A stretch of DNA of 24,861 bases from Haplomitrium mnioides (taxonomy: Eukaryota; Marchantiophyta; Haplomitriopsida; Calobryales). Under the pieces are notes generated by a model. That model did no database searches. It was not told where the DNA came from and worked only from the letters and a program-made list of their open reading frames with translations. Below, one piece after another: positions 9,890 through 20,370 of this stretch; the stretch's first letter is position 1; each line of letters begins with the position of its first letter. Where the stretch lies: the NCBI GenBank assembly GCA_049999725.1, contig JBNGIS010016768.1, positions 1 through 24,861 of the forward strand. Reading direction: 5' to 3'. Position numbers and translations under genes: made by a program.

Positions 9890-10054
9890 ATCTTTTGCGT
9901 GCGTAGAGTTTGTTGCGAAAAATAGAAGTCTATATCTTTAGTTGTAGAAGTGTGAACCCTATGCGTGCATAGACTTTGATTCGCAAGTTGAAACGTCGTG
10001 CATACAAAAACTCTTCTGCAAAACCTAAAACCTAGATTCTTGTCAGTCTTTTTT
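9890..10054. repeat. Irregular lead-in to the 52-bp array
   Basis: Degenerate cores TTTTGCGTGCGTAGAG (near 9892), CCTATGCGTGCATAGACTTTG (near 9958) and a weaker one near 10000 occur without fixed spacing. They belong to the same palindromic family as the ordered array that follows. Confidence 0.6.
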
Positions 10055-10314
10055 GTGGAATGTTCAGATGGTGAGTTCGGATTCCTATGCGCGCATAGAC
10101 TTTGGGGTGGAGTGTTCACATCTTGTGCTTGGATTCTTAATTGCACATAGACTTTAGGGTGGAGTATTCATATGGTGAGTTCGGATTCCTATGCGTGCAT
10201 AGACTTTAGAGTGGAGTGTTCACATGTTGAGCTTGGATTCCTAAGTGCGTAGAGACTTTGGGGTGGAGTGTTCATCTGTTGAGCTTGGATTCCTATGCAT
10301 GCCTAGACTTTGGG
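10055..10314. repeat. 52-bp tandem repeat, five units, palindromic core
   Basis: The phrase GTGGAGTGTTCA or a close variant starts at 10055, 10107, 10159, 10211 and 10263, with a truncated sixth start at 10315: every step is exactly 52 bases. Each unit has a spacer (TTGAGCTTGGATT type) and a core such as CCTATGCGCGCATAGACTTT. Spacer conservation is high, so this array is younger or more recently homogenised than the 24-bp and 37-bp arrays. Confidence 0.93.
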
Positions 10315-11250
10315 GTTGAAGTCCAAGCCTTCCACAAGTTCTACTTCTCATGTACAACCCTCAAGCTTCTTCATACAAAGACTATCGATTACAACTTTGT
10401 TTGTACACAAGTTATAGACTCTTTTGTAGATCTTGAGACCTTTTTTTAGTTGAACCAAGTCTAGAACTTGGAGATTTTTCTTGTTTACAATCTTAATTCA
10501 ATCTACTCAGCTACTGCCTTTTTGATTCTGAACTATGATACGTTTGTATATATGCTTCGTTGAATTATAATATATTTTTAAATGTTGAAATATTTTTGAA
10601 AGCCCACGCTAACTTTTGATTGCATGGATTTTCAACTACAAGTAAAAGCTTTTTTTTTCTTGAAGTTTAAAATAAAGCTCCTAAATCCATGTCATGTTTC
10701 ATTTTCTTCATTTTTTTTGTTTACCATTGCAAACTCATTCCCTTGAGTTCTAGTCATCTTTGGTTTTTTGTTATATTTTGTAATTTTTTTTCCAACAAAA
10801 AAGTTTGAAAGAGCACTATATCTACATGCACGTAGAGTTTGTGCAATCAAACTTGTTTCAAAATAGCTTCTTGTGACTTGTATTTCAACTTTTGGGCTTA
10901 GAATTGTAGTCATTGATAAATGCAATTTTTTGGTGAAAACTTACCATAATTTTTATGCTTTTTATCAAATTCGAGTTTTCCAATATTTTCATAAAAACTA
11001 ATAATATTGATTGATTTTGCATAACAAAATTGACTTTCGCTCGATCATGCTTGTTGAAACTGCTAAAAACAAATCCAAAAAACTCATATATTTTTTTAAA
11101 TAACCTTGTTTTTTATGTTTTTGAATTCAAAAATCACAATTTTTCTCAAAAAAAAAAATTTTCCTGTTTTGAGTGGCCTTTTCTTGGTTCAAAGTAGCAA
11201 CTGTTAGTAGTGGTTCATGGTTCAAAGTAGTAGTTGATATCAACAAGAAG

Positions 11251-11997
11251 TGAGGCAAAAAATATGAAAACAAAAACACATGAACCAACCATCCTCGTAG
11301 ACACGTGGAGCACGAGAGTCCTTTCCTAATAAAACTTGAAGAAATGCTTGAGTGAACTCTATTTATATGTATTAGCTTACAACCTTTTACTTATGGGATT
11401 ACACAAGCCATTGAGAGAGCTCAGACAATCTAACCTATTACCTAACCCTCACAAATCATCATTGTGCTCTCGAACCTATAGCTTGTTAAATAAAACCTAG
11501 GTTTCTTACACATCTCAAAGGAGAACAAACCAGATCTTAAAAATTCAATTTCATAGTCATTTTACAACAGAATCTTTCAATTCAAAAGCTGAAATTAAGT
11601 CAATCATTCTTGTTGATCTGTTCTGCACCAAGAATCTTACAATTTGGTTAAAAATCAATTGATAAAAAGAAAATTTCATACCTCATTGCAAAAAATCAAC
11701 TTTTTCAAAGGATAGATCAAAAAGTTTGATTTCTTAGTTGATTCACAGTAATTTTTTGCAATTTAAAAGTTGAAACCTTATTTTTCTACTCATTGCAATT
11801 TATTCTATTGTAAGAAATAGCCAACTTGGTGAAGAATCAAGGAAGAATAAGTAGGAATTTACTGTTGATTGCTAAAGTCCAACTTTTCAAAGCACAATGA
11901 CCTTCAAACAATTTCCATGAGCTATATTTCTCACTTCTATTAATACTCTAGCTATTGGATTTTCTAAATTTTGAATAGAGCACATCGGGATTGAGCT
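11251..11997. other. Unassigned AT-rich spacer
   Basis: No coding sequence was recognised. On the - strand there is a CATATAAATAGAG TATA-like sequence (11359-11371), and a TGTAAGAAACC start at about 11510 could mark an old LTR. I could not find a matching second end or a target duplication. Short phrases such as AAAGCTGAAA and AAAAGTTGAAA recur, but no period is clear. Confidence 0.3.
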
Positions 11998-12439
11998 TGT
12001 AAAAGAACTCAAAGAGAATTCAAAGACCGACTTCCAAATAAGTAATACTTCAAGACAACTCTAAAAGAGTTACACAACTCAAAGCTAATAAGCAAACCAA
12101 AGCCAAGAGTACTAGCCAAAGCCAAGCAACCAAAGAACCTAAGTGATTCAAGAGGAACTCCAGAATGAGGAGTGGGGCTAAGAAGCCCTTCTATTTATAC
12201 AAGAGAAGAGGGTGTCATCCCTCTTTCTTCTCTTACAAGTCAATTCTCATTTCAGCTCTAAAGGTGACTCTCTACCAAAAGTGACTTTGAATGCAAGTAA
12301 ACTAAAAGTGACTCTCCACCAAAAATGACTTCAAAGGCAAGTAATCCAATCTTAACTCTAAAAGTGACTCACTACCACTTCCTTCACTCCTCTCTATTTT
12401 TTTTTATAAATAGCACAACCTTATTCTTGTACTATTATA
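11998..12439 (-). mobile_element. Solo LTR of the chromovirus family
   Basis: The reverse complement aligns along its length with the LTRs at 17138-17552 and 22490-22866. It shares the AATAGTACAAG start, GTGACT-rich middle, CTCTTGTATAAATAGAAGGGCTTC with TATA box (12192-12199), GGCTTTGGCTA, GTAACTCT and a TTTTACA end. There is no primer-binding site or internal sequence on its inner side, so it is a solo LTR left by recombination. The flanks GAGCT (11993-11997) and GAGTT (12440-12444) are a plausible 5-bp target duplication with one change. The first base pair reads TA rather than TG. Confidence 0.85.
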
Positions 12440-13464
12440 GAGTTGAAGCATATCCTAAATCTGGGACAACACAAAAATTTTGATTTTTGAAGTTTTAAAT
12501 AGTTCTACAATACTATTACAAATTGCTGGATGATCTAATTTTAGTTAGATCGTATATCTTGAAGTTGGATTGTGACATACTACATATAAACACATTTTAG
12601 CAATGATCAATCTAACCTTGATGAGGCTAATTGGACTTCAATCCAACAAAAGACCTCTTGTTTCTTCCTGCCATTGTCATCTTAGGAATCAAATGCAAGA
12701 ATCAAGAAAAGCAATCTGTTGTTGAAGGAAAGAATAGCAGACCTATAAAGAAGCAAGACAAGAAGTCACAGAACAAGCATAAAATAAAGAACAATATATT
12801 ATCATTTTGAATTTTGTGATAGTGAATGCAATAGCCATTTGATTTTCCAGTCATTGAAATTAGCTTGGACAATTTATGAAGTACCCACCTTGTAGATGAA
12901 TTCGAGGGTTGATTGGAAAAAATGCAATAAACTCTTAGTTGGATTCTTTAATTCAAAGAATTCCTAAACAGAGCGTGCAAAGCTAAGGGAGAGAAAGCTG
13001 ACAAACCTACACTAGATTTGTAATATGGAATGAGACAGATTGCTTCTACTAGGTATAAGAATGTGCACATTTCCAAAGGAGGACCTTTAGTCCCAACTCA
13101 TGTAGGTGTGCTACACACATGAATCAGCGTATCGCTGATGGATTTCCCATTAGAGCTCCTACTGAGCACTAGAAATGGCATACTAATAATGAAGGGTCTC
13201 ATCCCAAGCTAGAAGAAAAATCAGAGAGGTGGACTACATACACCAGAGTGAGGACCTTCAATCACACATAACAGAAGTGTGCTTTACACACTCATGAATG
13301 GACCTACAGTCCAAAACTAGCAAGGTGCACTGCATACACCAAGAGTTTAAAAGCGATCTACAACCGAATTTGCATTACAATCTACTACACAAACTAAACG
13401 GACCATAAGAGAACTGATTTTCCTTATATATTGCATGATGTGATTGATTGCACTTATAACCAAC
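12440..13464. other. Unassigned, possibly interior of a decayed copia element
   Basis: No reading frame was recognised. At 13081, 13252 and 13301 there are three loosely related phrases of the form GGACCT-N-AGTCC followed by GGTGTGCTACACAC-like sequence, a weak 45-50 base repeat. As copia coding remnants follow immediately, this may be a degenerate or foreign part of that element, but homology is not visible. Confidence 0.3.
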
Positions 13465-14155
13465 TATGATTTTTCGTGAAATTTCAAAAACAAAAACTAG
13501 AATTTTCCTACATTGATCACAACGTAGTGATCAAATTTGTGTTCAGTGAATATCCAACAAAGATAACATAGTTGATTTGTTTATTAAACCACTACCTCCA
13601 TTCTTTCACAATGCACACACAATTGGGATTGGACTTTGATGATTATCTTCCTTACTTGTAGTTGATCTTTGACTATGCACTTTGGAATCTATGGATTTAT
13701 TCTTATCATTTATCCATTTCCATCAAATCTGTATTATTTTTTTATTGGCAACATAATTTTTCTTGGTTGTATATTCTATTTTCTATGCAGCCATTCGGGA
13801 GTGCATTGATGTCTTTATTATCAGTTTTACAGATCTGCCAAGGATTGGTGCGTTTATTTCAAAAGTTTACAAGATACGACACGACCAAGAGTTCTCATCA
13901 TTATTTTGCTTGTCTATAGCATTGAAGATTTTTGTTCACTCTCATTTTCAAAGCACTACTATTCCTGTACAGGTAGCATTATTTATTATTGTTCGGGTTA
14001 TTATTACATTCACCACCACCTATATATAGTGGTACTCTTTCCCCTAGAAAAAAAGGAAAGGGGGTTTTGATGAGGCCACACATCAAAGTATAGTTTAGGT
14101 TTAAGCTCTAATTGGTTGTGTTGAGCTCTTTTTTTAAAATCAGCCAAAGGGGGAG
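13465..14155 (+). pseudogene. 3' end of a Ty1/copia element (RNase H terminus, 3' UTR, polypurine tract)
   Basis: Near 13552-13640 the + strand reads NKDNIVDLFIKPLPPFF then HNAHTIGIGL and a stop. This matches the C-terminal end of copia polyproteins (pattern D-x-x-A-D-[IL]-F-T-K-P-L-P). Just upstream the reading continues only after a frame change (VVIKFVF). Next comes a non-coding tail with CTCTTTCCCCTAG, an inverted GGAAAGGGGG and GATGAGGC, which resembles the usual copia tail. It ends in the purine tract CCAAAGGGGGAG (14144-14155). Gag, protease, integrase and most of RT are not recognisable in the window, and no upstream LTR was found. Confidence 0.65.
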
Positions 14156-14340
14156 TGTTATAGTCCTATTTAACTTAACCCTAGTTACCCAAACTATTCT
14201 ACTCTAGTTAAGAAAGTTATGGCTGTTGCATAACTTCCCCATCTAACCACACACTCTTGGAGGATAAATAGTGAAGCACTAATGGATCGTAATAGAATAC
14301 ATGATATTGAGTTGGATGAGCTAATGTGATGCTTTTAGCA
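14156..14340 (+). mobile_element. 3' LTR (or start of it) of the copia remnant
   Basis: It starts TGTTATAGTCC immediately after the polypurine tract, as expected for a copia 3' LTR. GGATAAATAG (14262) may be its TATA box. The right end is uncertain: I place it at TTTTAGCA (14340) only because the tandem units begin soon after and the LTR should end in CA. No second LTR is present for comparison. Confidence 0.5.
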
Positions 14341-14399
14341 CTTTTTTCAACTTGGAAAATCAAACATCTTTGATAAAACATGTGTCCCTAGAAACTAGT

Positions 14400-16455
14400 A
14401 TTTGCACATCCAAATAAAAAAAAATTTCAACATTAGTAAATTGATACATAGTTTTAGACTATTCACGCCTACTAGTTTTGTTTGTTCCCAACTCTTGGTC
14501 CAAATCAACCTTTGCATTGAGTTTTTATTAATTTCAAAAGTAGCACAAAAACTCACACTTAAAATGATGCTTTGCACTCCACCAAGAATCCAAGCTAGTC
14601 TTGAAATCTGTCAACTCTCAAGCATTAGCTTGTGACATGTCTTATTTCACTTTAGTTTGATCTTGTGAAGTAGACATCCAAAAGAATAATTGTTTGAAAG
14701 GGCTTCTTGAGCATTTTGTGATTTGAGCCTTCTGCACACTGAATCAGAACACATAAAAGACATCATTGGTAACAACTTTGATGCAAAACATCCACTAAAG
14801 CCACCACAATATTGTTATGAAGATGTAGAGAGTAAAAACTGAAATAGTCTAAGAAAACCCTTCATACATTGCAAATGCCCAACATGTACAACGTTGCCTT
14901 CATAGCGTGGTGTCAGACGCAAGGTTTTAGACTATTTAGCCTTATCATATCTAGGAGTGGCAAGCAACCACAACATGATAGTTTTGTCAGTTCTTGGCTA
15001 CAGCTCTAAATCAATCTTTGCATTGAGTTTCAACTAATTTTTGGAATTAACAAGAAAGCTTAGACTTTGATAGTGCCCTACATTTCACCAAGAATCTAAA
15101 AAAATCTCAAAATCTGCCAACTCTCAAGCATCATCTTACGACATCATTCATTTTATTTTAGTTTGAACTTGTGAAGTAGATGTCCAAGAGAAGTAACAAA
15201 TTTGTGGATCTCTAGAAAGGTTTGCGATTCAGGCTTTATGCATGGTGAAATATAACACATCATTGGTGACTACTTAGATGTAGAACATCTGCTAAAGCCA
15301 CTCAACAATCTAGTCATGAAGATGTGGAGAGCAAAACTAACTGCAAAAACAAATAAATGAAAATTGCAATAGTGTGCAAAAAACCCACACACATTGCAAC
15401 TGCGCAACACATACAATGCAGCCATTACAATGTGGTGTAAGACATAAAGTTTAAGACTACTCATTCTAAGCATGTGTAGCAATAACAACCTACCACAACA
15501 TCCTTCTTGTTTGGCTAGTGCTTGACTTTATATCTAAATGAATCTTTGTACTAGGTTTCTATCATTTTTTAGAGGTATCACAAGATCTCACATTGAAGTG
15601 ATGCCTAGCACTCCACCAAGAATCCATAATAATCTCAAAATGTTTCAACTCTCAATCATAAGCTTGCAACATCATTCATTTTACTTTAGTTTTAACTTTT
15701 GAGTAGACATCCAAGAAAAAATACTTCAAAGAGGTATGTTGAAAGATTTTTGATTGAGGACTCTTGTAAGCTGAAATATAGTACATGATGCACATCACTA
15801 GTGACTACTTGGATGTACAACATCTTCTAAAACCACTAGAAAACATAGCTATGACAATGTGAATAGTAAAACTAACTATAAAAACAAACAAATAGAAGCT
15901 GCAATAGTCTAGGAAAAACCTACACATATTGCAATTGCACAACATGTGTAGTGAAGCTTGTATAATGTAGTGTCAAACACATGGTTTTAGACTAGTAAGC
16001 TTCATTCTGTGTAGCAATGATGGGAAGTTACAACAACAACAACAACAACAACAACAACTTGTTGGCTTTGCTAGCTCCCAATTGCAAGTCCATATCATTC
16101 TTCATATTGAGTTTCTGCTAATTTTTGGAAGTAATAGGAAAACTCATACTTAAATGATGCCTAACACTCCACCAAAGATCCAAACCAATCTAAAAATTTT
16201 CCAACTCTCAAGCATTAGCTTGCAACATCATTCATTTCACTTTAGTTTGATCTTGTGAAGGATACATCCAAAAGATTAATGATTAGAGGGTTGTGCTAAA
16301 AGGATTGTGATGAGGTATTTTGCACAATAAACCACAACACATGAAGCACATAATTGGTGGCAACCTCAATGCAAAGCATTCTTTAGAGAAATGGAAAGCA
16401 TAGCTATGAAGACATAAAGCGTAAAACTAACCATAAAACAAATAAATGAAAGCTA
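14400..16455. repeat. Four degenerate tandem units of about 0.5 kb
   Basis: The landmark ACCAAGAATC (or ACCAAAGATC) occurs at 14581, 15087, 15615 and 16171 (steps 506, 528, 556). The landmark TTTTAGACTA (or TTTAAGACTA) occurs at 14452, 14935, 15450 and 15985 (steps 483, 515, 535). Between them the order of other phrases is kept: CAACTCTCAAGCAT, CATTTTACTTTAGTTTGA, GTGAAGTAGACATCCAA, ACATCATTGGT, GAAGATGTAGAGAG. The units carry stops in all frames, so this is a decayed satellite-like or internally duplicated repeat, not a gene. It ends where copy C begins. Confidence 0.82.
16031..16058. repeat. (CAA)n microsatellite
   Basis: Nine CAA triplets in a row plus one base, inside the fourth 0.5-kb unit and absent from the other three, so it is a later expansion. 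Confidence 0.95.
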
Positions 16456-16458
16456 CGA

Positions 16459-17137
16459 TGCTAAACATCCGCTACTTTGAACCCAGAACAGCCTTTTCAA
16501 AATATGAACCTTTTTTTCTAGAAAAAACATAATTTTCAAGCTAAAATACAGAGAAAATAAGGATATTTTTGAAAAACAAAAACAATCTGAGTTTTTTAGC
16601 TTCATTTTCTAGCATTTTAACAACCTTGATAGAAAAAGAATCAATTTTATTATATGGAATCGAATGATATTCTTAGTTTTTATAAAAATATTGGAAATCT
16701 TAAAATCGATGAAAAGTATAAAAATTATGGTATGTTCTCACAAAAATCTTGCATTTTTCATTGATTACATTTTGAAGCCTAAAAATTGAAATATACGTCA
16801 AAATAAGTTATTTAAAATAAGTTAAGTTGCACAAAATCTATGCGCAACACACATGGTGCTCCTAAAAACTTATTTTTTGAAAAAAAAAATATAAAACATG
16901 AGGAAAAAACCTAAGCGGGCTAGAAGTCAAGGGAATGAGTTTGGAATCCCAAGACACAGTAATCAACAAAACAAAACATTACATGGATTTCGGAGCTCTA
17001 TTTTCAAGTTCAAGTAAGAAAAAAAAATTCTTTCGTAGTTGAAAATCCATGCGCACAAAGGTTACAGTGGGCATATTTTAGAAGGTTTCAACAATTCAAA
17101 TATTTTATAATTTAGAAAATCATATGCGCAAAGAAGT
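16459..17137 (+). other. Copy C part 1: inverted homologue of the copy B 5' flank
   Basis: Starting at the GCTACTTTGAACCCAGAAC motif (16470), the + strand aligns with the reverse complement of about 11250 down to 10530. Shared phrases include ATTATGGTATG, GAATGAGTTTGGAATCCCAAGA, ACATGGATTT and GTAGTTGAAAATCCATGCGC. The alignment is cut at 17137 by the chromovirus 5' LTR and resumes after its 3' LTR. Copy B and copy C therefore stand head to head, 5.2 kb apart. Confidence 0.8.
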
Positions 17138-17552
17138 TGTAATAGTACAAGCATGATGTTGTGTCATTTACAAGAAAATAAAGCGAAGTGAAGAAAATGG
17201 TAGAGGGTCACTTTTAAGGTTGAGATAAGATTACTTACTTTCGAAGTTACTTTTAGAGTTTAATGGTTGAAATTAGAAGTGACTTCTAAGTGATCAATTT
17301 AGGGTTGAAATTAGAAGTGATTTTTAAGTGAAGAAAGAAAGATGACACCTTCTTCTCTTGTATAAATAGAAGGGCTTCATAGCCTCACTCTTCATTCTAG
17401 AGTTCCTCTTAGTTCGATTTGGCTTTTTGGTTGCTTGGATTTGGCTAACACTCTTGGCTTGTGTTTGCTTATTGGCTTTGAGTTGTATAACTCTATTAGA
17501 GTTATCTTGTAGTTGTTACTCATTTGGAAGTTGGTATTTGAGTTTGTTTACA
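17138..17552 (+). repeat. 5' LTR of the chromovirus
   Basis: It starts TGTAATAGTACAAG and ends TTTGTTTACA, i.e. TG...CA. It aligns with 22490-22866 but is 38 bases longer, mainly because the phrase GTTGAAATTAGAAGTGA is duplicated (near 17266 and 17304). The TATA box is at 17361-17368. The promoter and polyadenylation signals should lie in this segment. Confidence 0.92.
17361..17368 (+). promoter_or_regulatory. LTR TATA box
   Basis: TATAAATA in the context CTCTTGTATAAATAGAAGGG, conserved in the 3' LTR (22675-22682) and in the solo LTR (12192-12199, - strand). It is the likely core promoter of the retroelement. Confidence 0.7.
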
Positions 17553-17553
17553 T

Positions 17554-17566
17554 TGGTATAAGAGCC
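17554..17566 (+). other. Primer-binding site for initiator tRNA-Met
   Basis: TGGTATAAGAGCC follows two bases after the 5' LTR end. It matches the widespread plant primer site TGGTATCAGAGC (complement of the tRNA-iMet 3' end) except for C to A at one position. Confidence 0.88.
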
Positions 17567-17605
17567 ACATTTCCTTTTTGTAGAATAGAGAATTAAGAAG
17601 CGAGA

Positions 17606-18350
17606 ATGCAAGTAATGCAACAACAAATTGAACATATTTCTTGCCTTTTAGAAGTTCAAATGCAAATAGGAAAGAAGGCAACTTTTCAAGAAGAAGAAAG
17701 TCATGTGCAGTTTTCAAACCAAAAGCATATGATGAGAAGATGGTTTTTGGCACATATGAGAATTTGTTATTGGATTGCAAGCAATATTTTGAAGCTACAA
17801 GTAGATTTGTTTATCCAATTGCTTCTTGGCAAGAGTTTAAAGAATCAGTGAATTTAGGACTAGTGGTTCTAAGTGATCCAAAGGTGGCTAGAAATTGATT
17901 GGTAGAATTAAAGTAACTTGGTACGATAAGGAGCTATGCCATGCAATTTTTGAATATCATTATGCAAATTCTTAATATTGGTGAAGGAGAAGCTTTAGAT
18001 CAATTTTTCGAGGATTGAAACATCACACTAGAATGAAAGAGACAATGAGAGAGCCCTCTCAACTAGAAAAAGCAATGCCTATGGCTGAACGATATGACTC
18101 ACTACCAACAACCATGAAAGCCAAGCCACTTCCACAACAAGCTTAACCAAATGTTTGTGTGACACCAAATAAGGTTGTACCTATGAAGATTGATGTGGCG
18201 TGGAGAGTGGCACTCACCGATGTAGAATATGAACGCCTTTACCAAAGTGGAGGATGTTTTTACTATCAAAAACTTGGTCATATGATTGCAAATTTCCTTA
18301 TGTCACCAAGGTCGACCATGTGCTATTGTTCAAGTAGCCACTGTTGAAGA
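17606..18350 (+). pseudogene. Chromovirus gag remnant
   Basis: Reading fragments in changing frames give a coiled start (MQVMQQQIEHI), a core with the retrotransposon gag pattern of a short helix followed by YAMQFLNIIMQILNIGEGE (about 17935-17995), and a zinc-knuckle relic at 18254-18298. In that relic CFYYQKLGHMIANF retains the first Cys and the His, but the second and last Cys have become Tyr and Phe. At least two stops and two frame changes interrupt it. Gag normally packages the RNA; this copy would not. Confidence 0.7.
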
Positions 18351-18434
18351 AGAAAATCAAGGAAATGACTGATTTCAATAAAGACAGTCAAGTAGTTTAC
18401 TGAGAACTTTATTAGCTCCAATGGAATAAAAATC

Positions 18435-18854
18435 TTGACAAGAACTAGAAGCACCTTATTTCATTTGAACGGTTTGGTTGATGAGCATTCTTGTAGAATG
18501 TTGGTAGATTATGGATGTTTTGAAAATTTCATGTCATTACATTTTGCAAAGAAAATCAAAGCTAAAACTTTTTCTATTGAGGGAAGCTTTGTGACTATGG
18601 CTGATGGCCAAAAACATGAGGTGTTTCACTCACACAAGCCATTTCTTTTAAGAATTAGCAAAGAAGATGAGGAATCTATGGATTTTGTATTGCAATCGTA
18701 TAGTATGATATTATTTTGGGCTTGTTTTGGCTTGAAGATCGATGCGCTCAAGTTGATTAGGCAAAAAGACAAATTCAAGTTACTTTACAAAGAAAGAAGT
18801 TCTTTCGAGGCATTCGGTACTGTTGGTAAAGAGGCCCAAATCAGTTCAACATAA
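18435..18854 (+). pseudogene. Chromovirus aspartic protease remnant
   Basis: An open stretch of 139 codons. LVDYGCFENF (18501-18530) corresponds to the retropepsin active site LVDSGASENF. The Ser after the catalytic Asp is Tyr, so activity is doubtful. A following FVTMADGQ segment fits the flap region of Ty3 proteases. After about 18710 the similarity is less clear; this is the link to reverse transcriptase. Confidence 0.72.
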
Positions 18855-19079
18855 TGTTTTGATGGAGAAAGAGTTGCGTGTCTTCGTTATATGAATCAAA
18901 CCTATCGTGTACTTGAATAAAGAGGGAGAGAAATTTGTACCAAACTCAATGATTGACGATATTTTAAAGGAGTTTTAAGATGTGTTTTTGGATGATTTGC
19001 TGAAAGGGTTGCTAGATGATTGGGAATGTTCTTTCAAATTGAGTTGTTACTAGAAAATACTTCTTATAATTGACCGATA

Positions 19080-20370
19080 CACCGGTTATCGCCACAAAAG
19101 TTGGAAGAGCTTTACAAGACCTTGCCTTATTTTGTTGAGAAGGATTTCATTCAACATAGTACTTTGTCTTTGGGAGTACTGGTATTCTTTTTATCAAAGA
19201 AATATGGTGGATTTTGTCCTTGTACTAATTATTGCGGTTTGAATTATCAAATAGTAAAGAATGCTTATCATTTACCACATATTGATGATTTGTTGGATCA
19301 ATTGAGTGGTGTGTGATTCTTTTCCAAGTTGGACCTTCGAAGTGGCTATTGGGCAAATTCCTATCAAGCCAAGTGATGTGCTAAAGACAACTTTTTGCAC
19401 GAGATATGGGTATTTTGAGTAGAAGGTTCTTACATTTGGTCTTACTTATGCTCTGGCTATATTCATGGATCAAATGCATCAATTTTCTTATGGGCTATTG
19501 GACAAGTCAATTTTGTTATTCTTGGATGACATTCTTATTTTTAGCAAAACTAAAGTTGAATATTGTGATCATCTGAAAAAAGTATTGCAAAGTTTACGCA
19601 ATTGAAAGTTTTATTGCAAGAGATCCAAGTGCAAATTTTGGAAGCAAGAGGCTACTTACCTAGAGCACAAGGTGTATGCAAATGGTATCAAGATGGAAGA
19701 AGAGAAAATTAAGGCTATCATAGAGTGGCCAACACCAAAGGAGACAAAGGACATTAGAGCCTTCAATAGATTGGCAAGCTTCTACCAACGATTCATCCAT
19801 TATTATGCTCATATTATTGCACCACTTACATATCTACTAGGCAATGAAGTCAATGGACTGCCAAAGAGCAAACAACATTTCAACAACTCAATGATGCAAT
19901 CTCTTCTCATCCTATTCTACATCCATATGATTCAAAGACATGTTGCATAGTTGATTCTGATGGTTCTATTTTTGCTATTGGAGTAGTTTTGCAACAAGAA
20001 TTTGAGAATGGACTTTATCCAATTGCCTTCATGTCATGCTTATTAAATGTCATAGAGAGAAACTATTCTGCAAGGGAATAAGAGCAATTGGCAATGGTTT
20101 TTGCTACCAAAAAATGGAGGCACTATCTTTTGGAAAGACCTGTGCTTATGCGCACAGATCATAAGTCATTGTTACAAACAATCCATTTAAAAAATATGAC
20201 AAGTCGCCATCACTTATGGGACAATCAATTGCAACTCTTTCATATCAAGCTAGAGTACAAACTTAGAGGGTTCCATACTATTTTTGATGCATTGTCACAA
20301 AGGCTAGATCATCAAATGAATACAATGGAGGTGAGCAACAATAGTATCTTACATTTTTTTGGAGGCAACT
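19080..20370 (+). pseudogene. Chromovirus reverse transcriptase and RNase H remnant
   Basis: RT starts with ELYKTLPYFVEKDFIQHST, then KKYGGFCPCTNYCGLN and HLPHIDDLLDQLSG (to 19313), followed by a stop. KLDLRSGYW is in another frame (about 19327). The catalytic block FLDDILIFS (about 19520-19546) still has both Asp. The connection domain (KIKAIIEWPTPKETKDIR, 19672-19950) is open. RNase H has VDSDGSIFAIGVVLQQ (about 19947), SARE followed by a stop and EQLAMVFATKKWRHYL, and RTDHKSL (about 20149). At least five stops or frame changes. The motif order is diagnostic of Ty3/gypsy. Confidence 0.88.

Larger units (their letters stand above)
9380..11250 (-). other. 5' flank of copy B, homologous to copy C
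   Basis: Read on the - strand this stretch aligns along its length with 16459-17137 followed by 22867-23860. Shared landmarks include a GCTACTTTGAACC-type start, TACCATAATTTTTAT (10943-10957), AAACTCATTCCCTTGA (10730-10745), ATGGATTTTCAACTAC (10624-10639), GTGGAAGGCTT (10327-10337 on this strand) and GATTGAATCTCTT (9369-9381). It carries the 52-bp array. It would hold the promoter and 5' UTR of copy B if that gene was ever transcribed. No coding potential was seen. Confidence 0.75.

Noticed and set aside
11340-11520. Old LTR with TATA-like box on the - strand
   Set aside because: No matching second end, no target duplication and no relative in the window; kept only as a remark.
13662-14029. 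Hydrophobic frames that look like membrane proteins
   Set aside because: They lie in the non-coding tail between the copia terminus and its polypurine tract and overlap each other in two frames.
9380-17137. A single giant transposon with terminal inverted repeats
   Set aside because: The arms are flanks of a gene that continues beyond the left arm, one arm continues after the chromovirus, and the interval holds unrelated elements. Two head-to-head copies explain it better.
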